Shown here in pieces: positions 25,910 through 37,335 of a DNA stretch of 64,000 bases (position 1 is the first letter of the stretch; each line of letters starts with the position of its first letter). A model generated the notes under the pieces. That model worked only from the letters and a program-made list of their open reading frames with translations. It searched no databases and was not told the DNA's origin. The position numbers and the translations under genes were made by a program. Source of the DNA: Alisma plantago-aquatica (lineage: Eukaryota; Streptophyta; Magnoliopsida; Alismatales; Alismataceae); assembly GCA_963693085.1 (NCBI GenBank), contig OY856410.1, positions 1,392,902,863-1,392,966,862 on the forward strand, written 5' to 3'.

Positions 25910-28900
25910 TGTGAGACCTCTGACCTTGCTTAAAGTTTTGAACATGCTTAATTACCATAATTGAGTGCTTTAAACCTTAATATAACCTTTTTATATGCTT
26001 TGGTATCATGTGACAAGCTTAAGTTTCAGATTTGATCCAATTTGGACACTATTTGTGCAAGTTATCCAACTTTGTGCACATTTTAGACTTTTATGCAAAT
26101 TTACACAAATATTAGGTTATTCTTGCAATTTATCACATGCATTATGTTCCATATATGTTTATTATCACTCTTGAGTTTGTTGATCCAAGGAGGTATTAGT
26201 TGAACCTTGGTTTGGAGTTGTTTCTTTTAAGGGTATTTTAGGGTTTACCCCTTCATGGATGAGCTACCTTTACGAGCAATCAACCAATGGGGTCATTTTT
26301 TTTATTGGAGGTCAATGGTGGGCCTAGAGAGCCAACAACATATGGCCTAGGGGTTCTCCATAACCGGTGGACCTACTTTTATATGGTTGTGGAAGCTCTT
26401 AGCCATGGACACATGGAGAGATACTAGGACACCTCAAGCTTTTCTCTTTCCTTATCCATAAGCCTTATATACCTATCCTTTAGCTCAAAAACAAAACCTT
26501 TAGACTCTTATCTCTTTCTTCCTTTCCATTGCTTTGTCTTTCCCAGTTAGGTGTCATATAAGAGTGCCCGAGGAAGAAAATATGGCCGACCTTCTTGGTT
26601 AAGCATCTAGGGTTTTATTTTGCTCTCTTCTAGGATTTGTGGATCTACCCTTGTTATATCCAACATAAACTAGTAACTATCTCCTTCTATCGTTTGTTTC
26701 TTTTTCTATTCCTCTTCCTCCTACCTTCTTCCTAGACATAACCATGTTGTTCCATGGTAAAGTTTTCTCTAAAGCTTAAGAGCATATTTTTCTTGCTCCC
26801 TTCACCTAAGGTTTACTCCCTTTCTTGGAAGAGAAGCTTACTTGGCCCAATTCAGACCTAAAGCTAGGGTACTTCACCTCCTTTGCTCAAGTTTTCTTTC
26901 TTCTTGGACTCTGATATTCTTTCTAGAGGTGATTTTTATAACCCTCTTCACTTTTATTGCTTACACATGTTCTTCCTCTAAATTGAATATCTATGCATAT
27001 AAAAGCTATTCCTGCCTAGGGTTTCAAATTTTATGGTGTTCCTTGACTAATTTCCAATTCTAAATGAACCTTAAATCATGTGCACGACCTTCTTAAGGTA
27101 GAGTATGACTTATATCAGGTTTACATGGCAACCTGTGGTGCTAAGTACCTTTCAAAGGATGGCTTATACTTAGTATTTTTAAGCTGATTTTCAACTTTAC
27201 ATATGAACTGATGGATGACCTTATATTAGAACCAATGGAGATGTTTTGTGGCAACTAATGGTGATGACCAATGGTGTCAACCAATGGTCACATCTTAGTT
27301 CATCCTATACTCTTTTGAAATCTCAACAATTAATGGTTTAGTAACCTTCCTAAGGCTTGTTACATGTATGTTTGATAAATCACCATAATAAGTGGATGTG
27401 TAACTTAAATGTGATAAATCTTGTTACACCTAACCCTAAGGTAACTAAGTGATTGTAATATATTGTAATCAGACATCTTGAATTATTAATATGATAATGA
27501 AATGCTTTCTTATTGTTGTTGAAACCCTAGTATGCTATAATCTAATAGTTACACCTTCATCAATGTGTAGATCCATACTTGAGGTTAGTATGGGATTTGA
27601 TAGTGATGCTTAACCTTATGCATCCATGATCCAATTAAGATGCCATGAGTTAGGGTTTGTGTATGAGTGCTAGATTGTAGCTTCCATGTAACCTATCTTT
27701 CTAAACCTAACCCTAATGTAAATAGATGGTGGTGGTTAATCATGCTACCCTTCCTTGAATGGTTAATATAATGATGGAATATTCTTCCTAATGTTGTTGT
27801 AACCCTAATGTGTTAGTTAGTGGTTATCATAGACTTATTATTGATGCTTTCTTATGCTAAACATGTGCACTATAAGTGTGGTGATAGTCAATCATACCTA
27901 GCTTCCTTATATGTTGATATAATAAAAGAATGCTCTTAAATGCTAAGATAACCCTACAATGTTATCCTATGAGCATTTGTTAGTTCTTTAATGCAGTACC
28001 ATGTTGAGCATGTGTATTATATGTATAGTGATGTTAGTTGAGTCTTGTTATAAGGAATAAAAATATAATGATGAACTTGCAGGAAATGAGATGGTGGTCT
28101 TAATGACTTCTGGGCATGGTTGAGCCCTGAATGATGTATAATCCTCTTATGTTGACAAGGTTTGATACCTTGTGATATTGTGATAAGGATTTATATCATG
28201 TGATAGTATGATGACAAGTGTAGTCTCATGAATGGAAATTAATAGTACCATGTGATGATGAGATGAGAAACAATTAGTCTCATATGTTTTATATCTTCAG
28301 GAGTTGTTATATATCAATGCCTGCTAGAAATGAATTAGGGTTTGTATGTCCACTTGTTTGATGTAGCCTTAATGCACCCAATTGGCAATAACTAATCAAG
28401 TGAAACTCTAATCATGTAGTTGTTGTATACCATAGATCCATTCTAGTGTCAGAATTTGATGGATGGTGAAATGAGCAATTCCTGTAGGAAACTCAGAGCG
28501 CATATTATTGAATATGTAGGGGTGCAAGTTGACTGCCTCCTTGTATCAACGATTGTAGGTTGTGGAGGATGGCTATGGTCATGCCTCAGATATTGTGATT
28601 TGTAAAAGATGATAGTATAATTGCAGGATGCCTCTTATAGAATGGCCATGTGTGAGTTTTTCTCTAGCGCTGTGACATATACCAAGGCGGGCTAGTATAG
28701 GACTATATGTCGTTGTTTTTTAGTTTGACTATATGTCACTGTGTTGTCTCTCGTACTGGCAGGGAGTTGTTGGTGATATCATAGAGTTCGGCTCTTCCAT
28801 AGATCTTGTATGGCACTAATTTTGACTTAGCAGTGGTCAATTGGATTTGGATGCTACGAGTCAAATCCTCAAGGCATTAGTAAAAGTTGTAATACATCCG

Positions 28901-29055
28901 TGTAGCATAATTGTTTAGGGTTATACACAATGCTTCACATTGGATGATAATACTTGTTTGTTCTCTTTACATGGAGATGATTTCTAATGCATTAAAAGAT
29001 AGTAGATATGCTTATGATGTGGATATTCTTGTGTTATAGATGGGTGCATACAGTA
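25910..29055 (+). mobile_element. Gypsy 3' LTR, truncated and with a deletion
   Basis: Begins TGTGAGACCTCTGACC and follows the 5' LTR to about 29,055. Two differences stand out. About 400 bp matching 20,340-20,735 of the 5' LTR are missing at about 27,345. The last 970 bp of the LTR are absent, the sequence switching abruptly to the end of another gypsy element. Confidence 0.85.
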
Positions 29056-29216
29056 GTTCTCATGAAATTATGTTAACTATGAGTAAGTCATGTCTTAAGT
29101 ATGACAATGAGACTTTAAGATGATGTTAGAGATTAGGATACACAAAATAAGTAAAACCCTAAGGTGGGTAGTATCTAGAAATTTTGAAGATGAAATTAAT
29201 TTAAGGTGGGTAGAAT
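29056..29216 (+). mobile_element. End of a second gypsy internal region with polypurine tract
   Basis: The last bases (GATGAAATTAATTTAAGG followed by TGGGTAGAAT, 29,189-29,216) match the gypsy pre-LTR signal, and the next bases look like an LTR start. So the truncated 3' LTR on the left abuts the tail of a different gypsy element. Confidence 0.6.
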
Positions 29217-29242
29217 TATAACATCCCAAATTTTATAAATAA

Positions 29243-29260
29243 AATAAGTTTAAGATCTTT
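29243..29260. repeat. Left TSD of the 1.57-kb LINE-like insert
   Basis: AATAAGTTTAAGATCTTT, identical over 18 bp to 30,830-30,847. Confidence 0.9.
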
Positions 29261-30829
29261 TTTATTGTCGGTCAAAAACCGTGTTACTATAAAACCAAAA
29301 ACTTTAGGCACAGAGTACCCCATTACATCACAAGGAGCTAATAAGCTCGACCAGGAACATATACCCCACGTAGGGGGTATAACACTACAACTAAAGATAA
29401 CAGTCACTGAGAAGACCATCAAAACTAACAGGACTAAATACCAGGCAATCCTACCAAGAGAACGATTTACAACCTGCAGATACATGCAATAAGCCCACCC
29501 ACAAATAGTAACTACATATTACAAAAAGTCAACCACCTGGTAACCCTGCCTGTAATAGCATCACTAGCATCAGATCTTCTCAGATCACAGAACCATCGCA
29601 AGCCACCAACAGAGAGCTGCGAGTCTAAGAAATACGAAACAATCCTATCCTTCTTGGCACGGTACCAACTGTCTAATAGAAACACCCACAAGGTGTGGTC
29701 ATATGCCAAAAAAACAGAGGATTCAACTCACTCCAAAGCCACACAACCAATTGTTGATGTCCTGCAATAGAAACAACAACCAACATCTTACGAAGAGGCT
29801 GCTCGCCAACACCTTGGAGGTGTTCCTACATCCAGCAAAGAACTAACATGGACACCGGAGCAGCAGGGCCCTGTCGCCAGAGTCGAACCGCGCCCATACA
29901 TCGAGGACCGTAGCAACCGCGAGGCTGCTTCAACACCGGGGATGACGACACAGTAGCTAGAGGGCGACCAGACCGTGGTTACAGAGAAAACTCACGCCAC
30001 CACAGCGTAGCATGCCCAACACTGGAGGTTTGTTGTTTGCACAGCAACAAATCATCAACCGAGGCTTTTCATCAAGCACCTTGAAGGTGTCCTTCTCAAA
30101 AGACTGGCATCAACCGAGGCCGGACCGCCGTCAAACACCTGGTGTGCACCCGGAGCTTGAAGGCGTCGGGGACCAGGTAGAAACTCCGGCAGGGCAGGTT
30201 GGGGAGCCCATGGTCAGGCTAGGTCTCCGAGCTGAGCCGCCCAACTCTGAGGAGAGGGCCTGGCATCATGGTTGAGGGAGGCACGTCGCCGGGGAGTCAG
30301 AAGCAACCTGAAGACAGACTGCCCCACCTCGTCGACGATGGTTGAAGGGATGGGCCGCCCAGCCAGGGCAGAGATGAGAAGACATCGTCACCCAAGAGAC
30401 TCGAGATTCACTCAGAAGTAGGAGGGGGAGGTGCTCGTGAGGAAAAAGGGGAACTCGTCCATCACCTACAGGATAGAACAGCGCTGAAGAAGCCCTGGTT
30501 GGGAAAAGCTCTTTCCGGCCGTCTCGCTTGAACGGGTAGGAATCGACCAGGTCGAACTACAACTCCTCTAGCCTAGGCTTCTCCTTGCGGTGTTGCCCAT
30601 CACCTCACCAACCGAACATCTGAGGCGACGCCCCTCGACTATAAGCTTTTGACCAACGCATCGTAGCGCCACGCTATCACCGATCGAAACCCTTTCTCCA
30701 GTAACTACTACAGCCTACAAACTAGGATCATGGCCGATGAAGGGCCAGGGGGAGGGAAGCACCGAGGAGGCGCTCCCTCTCCCCAGCAGACGCCGCCAGA
30801 GAACCTAGAGAGAGGTCAGAGCAAAACCT
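29261..30829 (-). mobile_element. GC-rich non-autonomous LINE-like retroelement
   Basis: A 1,569-bp insert with perfect 18-bp TSDs, far more GC-rich than the surrounding DNA. On the minus strand it begins with a CT-rich leader (GACCTCTCTCTAGG, then CTCTGGCGGCG), like the 5' ends of plant LINEs. It ends with AATAAAAAA, a short A-rich tail. Long TSDs plus an A-rich tail indicate target-primed reverse transcription. No domain is recognisable, and the longest frames (87-89 codons) look like chance. Best reading: a non-autonomous LINE derivative that keeps both ends but no enzymes. A processed copy of a spliced cellular transcript cannot be excluded. Confidence 0.8.
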
Positions 30830-30847
30830 AATAAGTTTAAGATCTTT
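30830..30847. repeat. Right TSD of the 1.57-kb LINE-like insert
   Basis: AATAAGTTTAAGATCTTT, identical to 29,243-29,260. Confidence 0.9.
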
Positions 30848-31213
30848 AGTACAAAATTTTCAACTTTTAATGTCAAAACCTAAATAGTAATGTAGGTTAC
30901 CTAAATATTGAATGAATTATTTGAAATATGAAATTAAGAGAGAGAAAACAAAATATGCCCCTTATTTTCCTTTCTTTATGATCAAATAAATACAAATGAT
31001 AGTTCATTTTGTTAAGATAGTGACCTATACGAGTTTGATGAACAAAAGTTAATGAAAATAATTCAATTGGATAGGAAGATTCTAGACTTCCCAATTAACT
31101 CGTGGTTCAATTTTGAGGTCTTTTTGACTTGGTTTGACCCCTCAAAGCAATTTAGATAGATTTCATATAGTTTTAGCTCAAAATTTTTGATAATCTATTA
31201 ATTTTAACCCTTA

Positions 31214-31669
31214 GGCTGCGTTTGTTACGTGGTGAATCATGGTGATAGGGAATGATGGTGAAACAAAAATGTTGTTTGTTTTCCATGGTGATAGGGAATC
31301 ATGGTGAATCCATGGTGAATCTGTGGTGAATTTTGATCTATTTTTGTCCCCATGAAAAAGTATGGTGAATCGTGGTGAATCATGGTGAAAGAAGTGTTCT
31401 TTCAAGACTCCGCTACTTATTTAGACAAATGTGCAAAAAAGCATTCTAATAAATATGATTCTTACTTGTGTAGGGTATTTTTTATTAAAAAAATTCCCCT
31501 CCCCATCACTATAACTATGTAACAAACAATATTTTTTAAGTTTTTCACCATCACCATCCCTATCATCATGCACATGTTACCAAACAACACATTTTAATAA
31601 TTTTCCTATCTCTATCACCATCACTGCCACCATCACCATCAATTTTATCACCACGTACCAAACACACTG
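31214..31669. mobile_element. Tourist-like MITE (TTA target site)
   Basis: A 456-bp element flanked by TTA on both sides (31,211-31,213 and 31,670-31,672). The terminal inverted repeats pair over 22 bp with about 17 matches; the inner TACGTGGTGA (31,226-31,235) is exact. The left third is packed with ATGGTGA repeats and the right third with TCACCAT repeats, so the whole element can fold on itself. A TTA duplication and a TGTTTGG-like terminus fit the PIF/Harbinger (Tourist) group. No transposase is encoded. Confidence 0.85.
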
Positions 31670-32018
31670 TTAGTCCCAACCTTATTCATATTTTCATGCA
31701 GACCTTTGAGTCCTTGGACTCTCAGACACTCACAGGTATCCGTGAAGAGGGGTCATCCCCCTCGCTCATTTCTCAGTCCCGCTGGGACTCTCCTGGGCGT
31801 GAAAAGCTCCCATCCTAAAAAGTTGTGTCACCTCCCTGCTACATCTTGTAAGCAACTGGGACCAATTTTTGCACTCCTCGGACTCTCTCATTTTTTCCAA
31901 TCCCTAACTCTTAGGGGTCCCATACCCTGGTCACAAAGGATGACAAGGACCCATGTTCTATCTAGGCTCATCCATGGTGGCATCCTTAAGTAACTGGTCT
32001 TCTCCTCGACCATTTTCC

Positions 32019-32025
32019 TATATAA
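32019..32025 (+). promoter_or_regulatory. TATA box in an LTR-like context
   Basis: TATATAAGGCATGCAACC, followed by CAGACCCTCAGAAACACGC, the look of an LTR U3/R junction. Upstream, 31,700-31,950 is GC-richer. No gene follows, so it is taken as the promoter of the surrounding gypsy LTR. Confidence 0.4.
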
Positions 32026-33809
32026 GGCATGCAACCCAGACCCTCAGAAACACGCAACAATCTATGGGATTCCTCGTGGTCGCCTCTCATTACCTATAAC
32101 TCCACATTTTCTGACCCCCACCTCCAGTAGTTTTTTTCGATAGGCCTGAACATCAAGATCATCTTTAAGTTGTCTTTTCATCTCCACGATCCTTAAGGAG
32201 GGTATTGATCTAATAAACTCATCAAAAAAACAAGGAGAGGTAACCCAGAAATCCTTTGGCATCGCCAAAACCCCCTTTTATTGTTTCCAACAACCTGACC
32301 CCAAACCCCATCATCGGCGGCCTACAACCTGGGGTCTAGAAGAATGTTTGCACTATTTTTTAATCTTGAAAAGCTTCAGAAATCATAAGAGAATCTCCAC
32401 CAAGCTTCCTGGACCACTAATTTGATCTGAGTATGAGGTATTGATCGATTTTCTTTTTGTCCGTTCTTTGGCTGTTCTCGAATCCAAAGAGGATTTCTTG
32501 GTATGATCTAAGTTGGTGTTACATTTCTTCATCTCAGCCTCCTGTCATTGGTTTCATACCTCTCATGCACATGTGTAATGTTCTTCAAGCTTTCTCGTGC
32601 CTTGAAATTCCAGTGTTTGAGGTTTGGAATCAGACCTTGGAAGTAGCAGCTTTCGGCAACCTTTACAGGTTGCACCTGCCACCCCGTAGCCTATTCTTGG
32701 GCTCACTATGTTTGGCCAGCAGTGGCGAAGGTGTCTAGAACCTCGGTTTCCAACCATGGAGTCAGATTTTGAGTTTTGGTTTCTGATTTCCTCACACAGG
32801 TTGCACGATGTTCCATTGTTGTTGATCGAAGATGTTGGGTTCTCTTTTCCCTCTTTTAGCCCCAAGGGCAATGAAGGTTTGTTTTATCCGCCTTGGACAT
32901 AAAGGTCCTTTCATAAGAGTTATGTCCTCAACCGTGTTCTCCTTTGTGAATGGCTCAGTTCCACAAGGCATGCTCAGATTGGCCCATCTAAATAAGGCCC
33001 CATAGTTGTGATAGAGTGACCTTTTGATGTTCTTGAATACCCTTTTTGGATAAAGTTGTTCATGTAGTCAGGATTTGAATATGCATATGTGTGTTTTGAT
33101 CATATGAAGGTACACAAGTTAGTTTGATAGAAGTTGAAGAATCGTATGATGTTAAGATTATGACTAATGGCCCTAATTTGTGCCATGTTGGATTAAGTGG
33201 TTGAGTGGTAAAATAATGATAACTTGGCACCAAAGTTTTATGGAATGCAACTATGATGAGGATAAAACTATGGCTCAATTTTCATAAAATTATAAAGTTC
33301 CTATAAGGAGATATTATGGTTTGACATTGGTGTAATAAGGCATGTATTGGTGACTTGAAAACTAGGTCTATTCATTATTTATCCTAAGCTTTAATACAAC
33401 ACAGTGTCACGCCACCTTTGAGTTGAGGAAGCCACGGATCGGGTTAGTCAATGAGGCATCTGTAGCCCTTAGGTGTCATCTGATGGCAAGGAACTTGTCC
33501 CTTACCTCCAACTAAATTGGAGTCATGGGGAGGTTCTGTGAGCCAGAACCCATGCCACCACGATCTCAACCCCAATTGTGGGTCATCACATGATCTTAGC
33601 CAACTAGAAATGTCTACACTACCTCTGACTATTAGCTAACACCTCACTTGAGTAAAACAATGCCACTAGACAGAGCCATGTCTACCTGACCTTGCCTCGT
33701 CTCCATTGTCAAGTGTAGACCTCAGAGTTGGACAGCAAGAGAAGATTGAAGCAGTTGAAAATCATGGTGAAGAGGTTTAAATCTTGGTTAGTTTCACATC
33801 GATGTGGAA

Positions 33810-34430
33810 TCATGTGGTGGCGCCCACTCAGAATAGGGTTGACACTCACTGCGGGAAGAGCAGACGACGCACACAGGCATCCGGCAGAGATGTCATCCTC
33901 CCTCTCCTCTTTCACCACGACGATGAGGATCCCACTGTACTTGACTGAATCAACCTCCATTCCAGACAGTGTCATCATGCTTCGGTTTGGAGAAGAAGAT
34001 AACAACACCTAATCATTTTCCAGAGCAGACCCAACCACAACGACGGCATGGGTCGGGGAGCAAGGCACGAATGGGATCAGATGCAAGAATAGGAACACAG
34101 AGCCTGTGGCGGCGTTCGTGCATGCTCAGAACAAAGAGAACAAGGAGGAGGATAGGGCGGATGATCATCGCCAGAGAACTTCCGCAGCGGTGGCTTGGGC
34201 AGAAGAAGGCGCAGCTCTGTAGAGCGCCCGACGCATGGGGGAATAGAGTCCCGCTTGGGGACTCAGATGCATGATCATGTGAGGGAGACGGTTGGTCCAG
34301 AAGCAACCCCCACAAACCAGTTGATGAACCGGGTCTAGAACCCTAAAGCCGGCCTAGACCAAGTGATCCGACCGGCAAACTCGGCGCAAGCTAGGAGAAG
34401 GAGATGCGCCCCCACATTGGACACATGGAG
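33810..34430. other. GC-rich block inside the LTR
   Basis: A 600-bp block much richer in GC than its flanks. Overlapping frames of about 94-101 codons exist on both strands (for example 33,969-34,274 plus and 34,013-34,315 minus) but none has a domain I recognise. It could be the U3 regulatory part of the LTR or a captured fragment. Confidence 0.4.
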
Positions 34431-35408
34431 GTCTTCAATTGGCCTTAAAAGGTAAAATTCTCATAAATCCATATATCTTTGATAAATCACGATAATTAGC
34501 CTGATTATCAAAAAATACAAATAAGGTATCGAAATTCTCATAAAAATATGTAGAAAATAATGAGATAGAAAAATTAGGCTTTTGATGCATTGATGTGAGT
34601 AATATCACATAAGATGTTATATGCTTGTTTCATGGATAATATATATCAAACGATGGCCTCAAATTATGATAATATTTCCATAAATCCATATTCATGTTTA
34701 TAATCCATATAAGATAAGTGATTGTGATGTTGATGCACGAAATCATGTAGCTTTCTCCATATGGCTAATTAAGTCTAATAACCCTAATTAATGTGCAATA
34801 ATTGCAAAGATGCTCAAGAAACCTTGAAAACTACAGAGTAAGCTTATATCAGTAACTAGAAGATAAGACATAATTACTGATCATAATTATGTGCATAAAT
34901 AAGGTTACACGTTTAAGGATCCTATAATGATGAGAAAACCTCAATTGGATTAATGTAACTGATCTAGGGTTAATACATGCAAACAACGATATAGAAACTA
35001 ATGTTCAAATGATGCAACATAATATGGAATGTGACATCAATAAGATAATTACACAAAAATAAGACAAGTAGATATTATGGGAATGTCCTAATGAACTAAG
35101 CAAACCCTAATGAATCAAGTAGGGTTAAGATGATGAGAATCTGATGATAGTACATGATCTTGCCTTAATCAGGGTTGACCAAGGATGTAGTTGACTCATG
35201 GATATATGAATTAGATTATATGTGATTGAGGTACGCCATTACCTCTTACTTGGCTTATTATGCATTATGCTTGTATTATGTGTGTACAAATACTTGGCAT
35301 ATGGTATTGATTGAAATGATTGTTCTTGAATGATATGTTACTTAATGTTTTTCATACTTATATGGCTATGAAAACATGAAACATAAGATATCTGATCGAT
35401 CATATGAT

Positions 35409-35550
35409 AGCACTAAACTCTTTGGTAGTACAGTGCATTGAAGTGATCTAACTCTTTGGTAGGAGATCACATTGTATACATGATCTAACTCTTTGGCAGG
35501 AGATCATAAGGCCTAAAAGCATCTATCCCTTTGGTGGTAGATGTATGAGA
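35409..35550. repeat. Tandem repeat, ~36-bp unit, four copies
   Basis: Four imperfect units around GATCTAACTCTTTGGTAGG followed by AGATCA, starting near 35,409, 35,442, 35,479 and 35,516. Each unit is itself a short inverted repeat (GATCT...AGATC). Confidence 0.75.
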
Positions 35551-37335
35551 TATATGATGGAAATTGTGCTTAAAATATGTGTTCTCTTTTTTTAATGAAC
35601 ATCTTTGTGCAAGTATATGCTTTTTCTTATATTTCTTTATACCTGCCAAGTATTAGTTTTATCTTATTGCCAAGCTTAGTAATGAGAGGTATATAAAAAG
35701 ACACGTAGGCGTACTCAGTACAATATTCTTGAATATTATGTTGACGTGTATCACATGTAATCTTTTGTTTAGGTTGTGGACATATGATCTTTAAGAGATT
35801 GATAGTTGTGAGTTGTGTGGCGAGCTGATGTACAGGTCGGCCTATTGTCTTAAGATCTTGTTGTTTAGTGGTAGTACATGTAAATGTAGAAGTTTTTTAT
35901 TCAATATGTTATATCAAATGTTGTAACAATTCATTATGTAATTATATGATGAATGGTGAACATGTGTTGCATGGTTTTATCATTGTTCATGTGCATGTGC
36001 TATTGTTGTTTCCTTCTGACTTCCTCTGATTTTCTTCTTCTTAGCTTAGTGTGGGGAGTTGAAATTGGGATTCTCGCTGAGGTGAGGGTTTCAATTTGGA
36101 TGTCACACATCAGATTAATTTTTAAAAATTTTGGGGATGTCACAATAGCCATGTGGATAATCGTCATTATATGTGGATGTATCTCGCCTTCTGATTGGTT
36201 GGACTTTGAAAATCCATAACAATTAATTGGTAACTCCTATGGGGTCGAACCATATATGGATTTTGATCAATTTTTTGATATTTAGAAGATGGACTAGGAT
36301 TTAGAACTTGGTTTGACTCTATTTTCCCTTGATTCACTAAAGATATATGAAACCCTAGAAATCAAGTTAAGAATCAATTATTAATGAATGACTATTGAAT
36401 GAACAGGGTAATTAGGGTTTCTTAACCCCATGAACGTGATAGAGTTTCATCAAACTAAGAAGAACAACTATGATATTCTTGAAAAGAGAGGTAAGAGAGT
36501 TCATGCACTTTGAGTATTTAGTATTGGTTTTCATCACCTTATGATTATTATGATGATCAAGATGAATTATATGCATAGTTATGTGTTTCAAATTAAATCT
36601 TAACTACATGAAAGATCCCCTAAAGTTTTTAGTTTAATGTTATGCTTGAATTTTATTTCAAGAATTCATGTCATGTTCATGTGGAATCCAAGTAAAGATT
36701 AATTATTCCAAGATAATGATAAATCATGTAATGGGTTGTATTACTGTATCCTCATCAAGTTAATGTTGAGCCTACGGGATTTATGAGCACCATTGGTGCA
36801 TAAGTATCGAGGATACTTTAACCACTAAGATTAAGTTATGTGAATCCAAATCTACTACTAAATTAGTTTCGCATTTTTCCTTATTGCCAAGTTATTATGT
36901 TATTATGTTATTATAATAATACTCAATGACGCTTATTCTAATGTGATTTTTTTTGCATGCATGGTTGGGGGCGCGATGCCTGCAGATACAAGGCAACTTC
37001 CAGGAAAGAGCCATATGAAGGTCATCTTAAGGAATAGATCAAGGTTTCCAAAAGACATACGTGGTGGGGTGCCATCTACGATCGAAGATCCTAATGTTTA
37101 TAAATAACTTCATGTATAAGTAATGTTTAATCATGTTTGGTAGTTAGTTACAATTAAAGAACTCAACTGTAAACAATGTATGAATCAAGTTCAATTTTAA
37201 TGCATGGTGTTTCATTTATCTTTTTGCACTGTATATCATCTTTTCTAATGTTCCTCCAAGACAAGTGACCCATGTTTTAGACAACATAGGGTTTTCTTCC
37301 ACTGATGTATATGTGTGCTTGGAGGGGCGTTACAA

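Larger units (their letters stand above)
33405..36144 (+). mobile_element. Gypsy-type LTR, probably solo
   Basis: Starts TGTCACGCCACC and ends GGGGATGTCACA, the TGTCACGCC...GGGRYGTCACA ends common in plant gypsy LTRs, 2.74 kb apart. There is no polypurine tract before it and no primer-binding site after it, so it is probably a solo LTR. The flanking five bases (CACAG left, ATAGC right) do not match, so boundaries may be off or the TSD has decayed. Inside are a GC-rich block (33,810-34,430) and a 36-bp tandem repeat (35,409-35,550). Confidence 0.5.
29217..37335 (+). mobile_element. Second gypsy 3' LTR, interrupted (proposed)
   Basis: Starts TATAACATCCCAAATTTT, one base off the common TGTAACATCCC LTR start. 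A matching end, GGAGGGGCGTTACA, occurs at about 37,321-37,334. Between them lie three other elements (29,261-30,829, 31,214-31,669 and 33,405-36,144); without them the LTR would be about 3.3 kb. The start is well supported. That the end at 37,335 belongs to the same LTR is inference, as no second copy is in the window. A TATA-like motif (TATATAAGG) lies at 32,019. Confidence 0.4.

Noticed and set aside
30012..30275. 87-codon plus-strand frame in the GC-rich insert
   Set aside because: Antisense to the insert's own direction, with no domain; GC-rich DNA has fewer chance stops.
33969..34315. Overlapping 100-codon frames on both strands
   Set aside because: Mutually antisense frames in a GC-rich block, without recognisable motifs.
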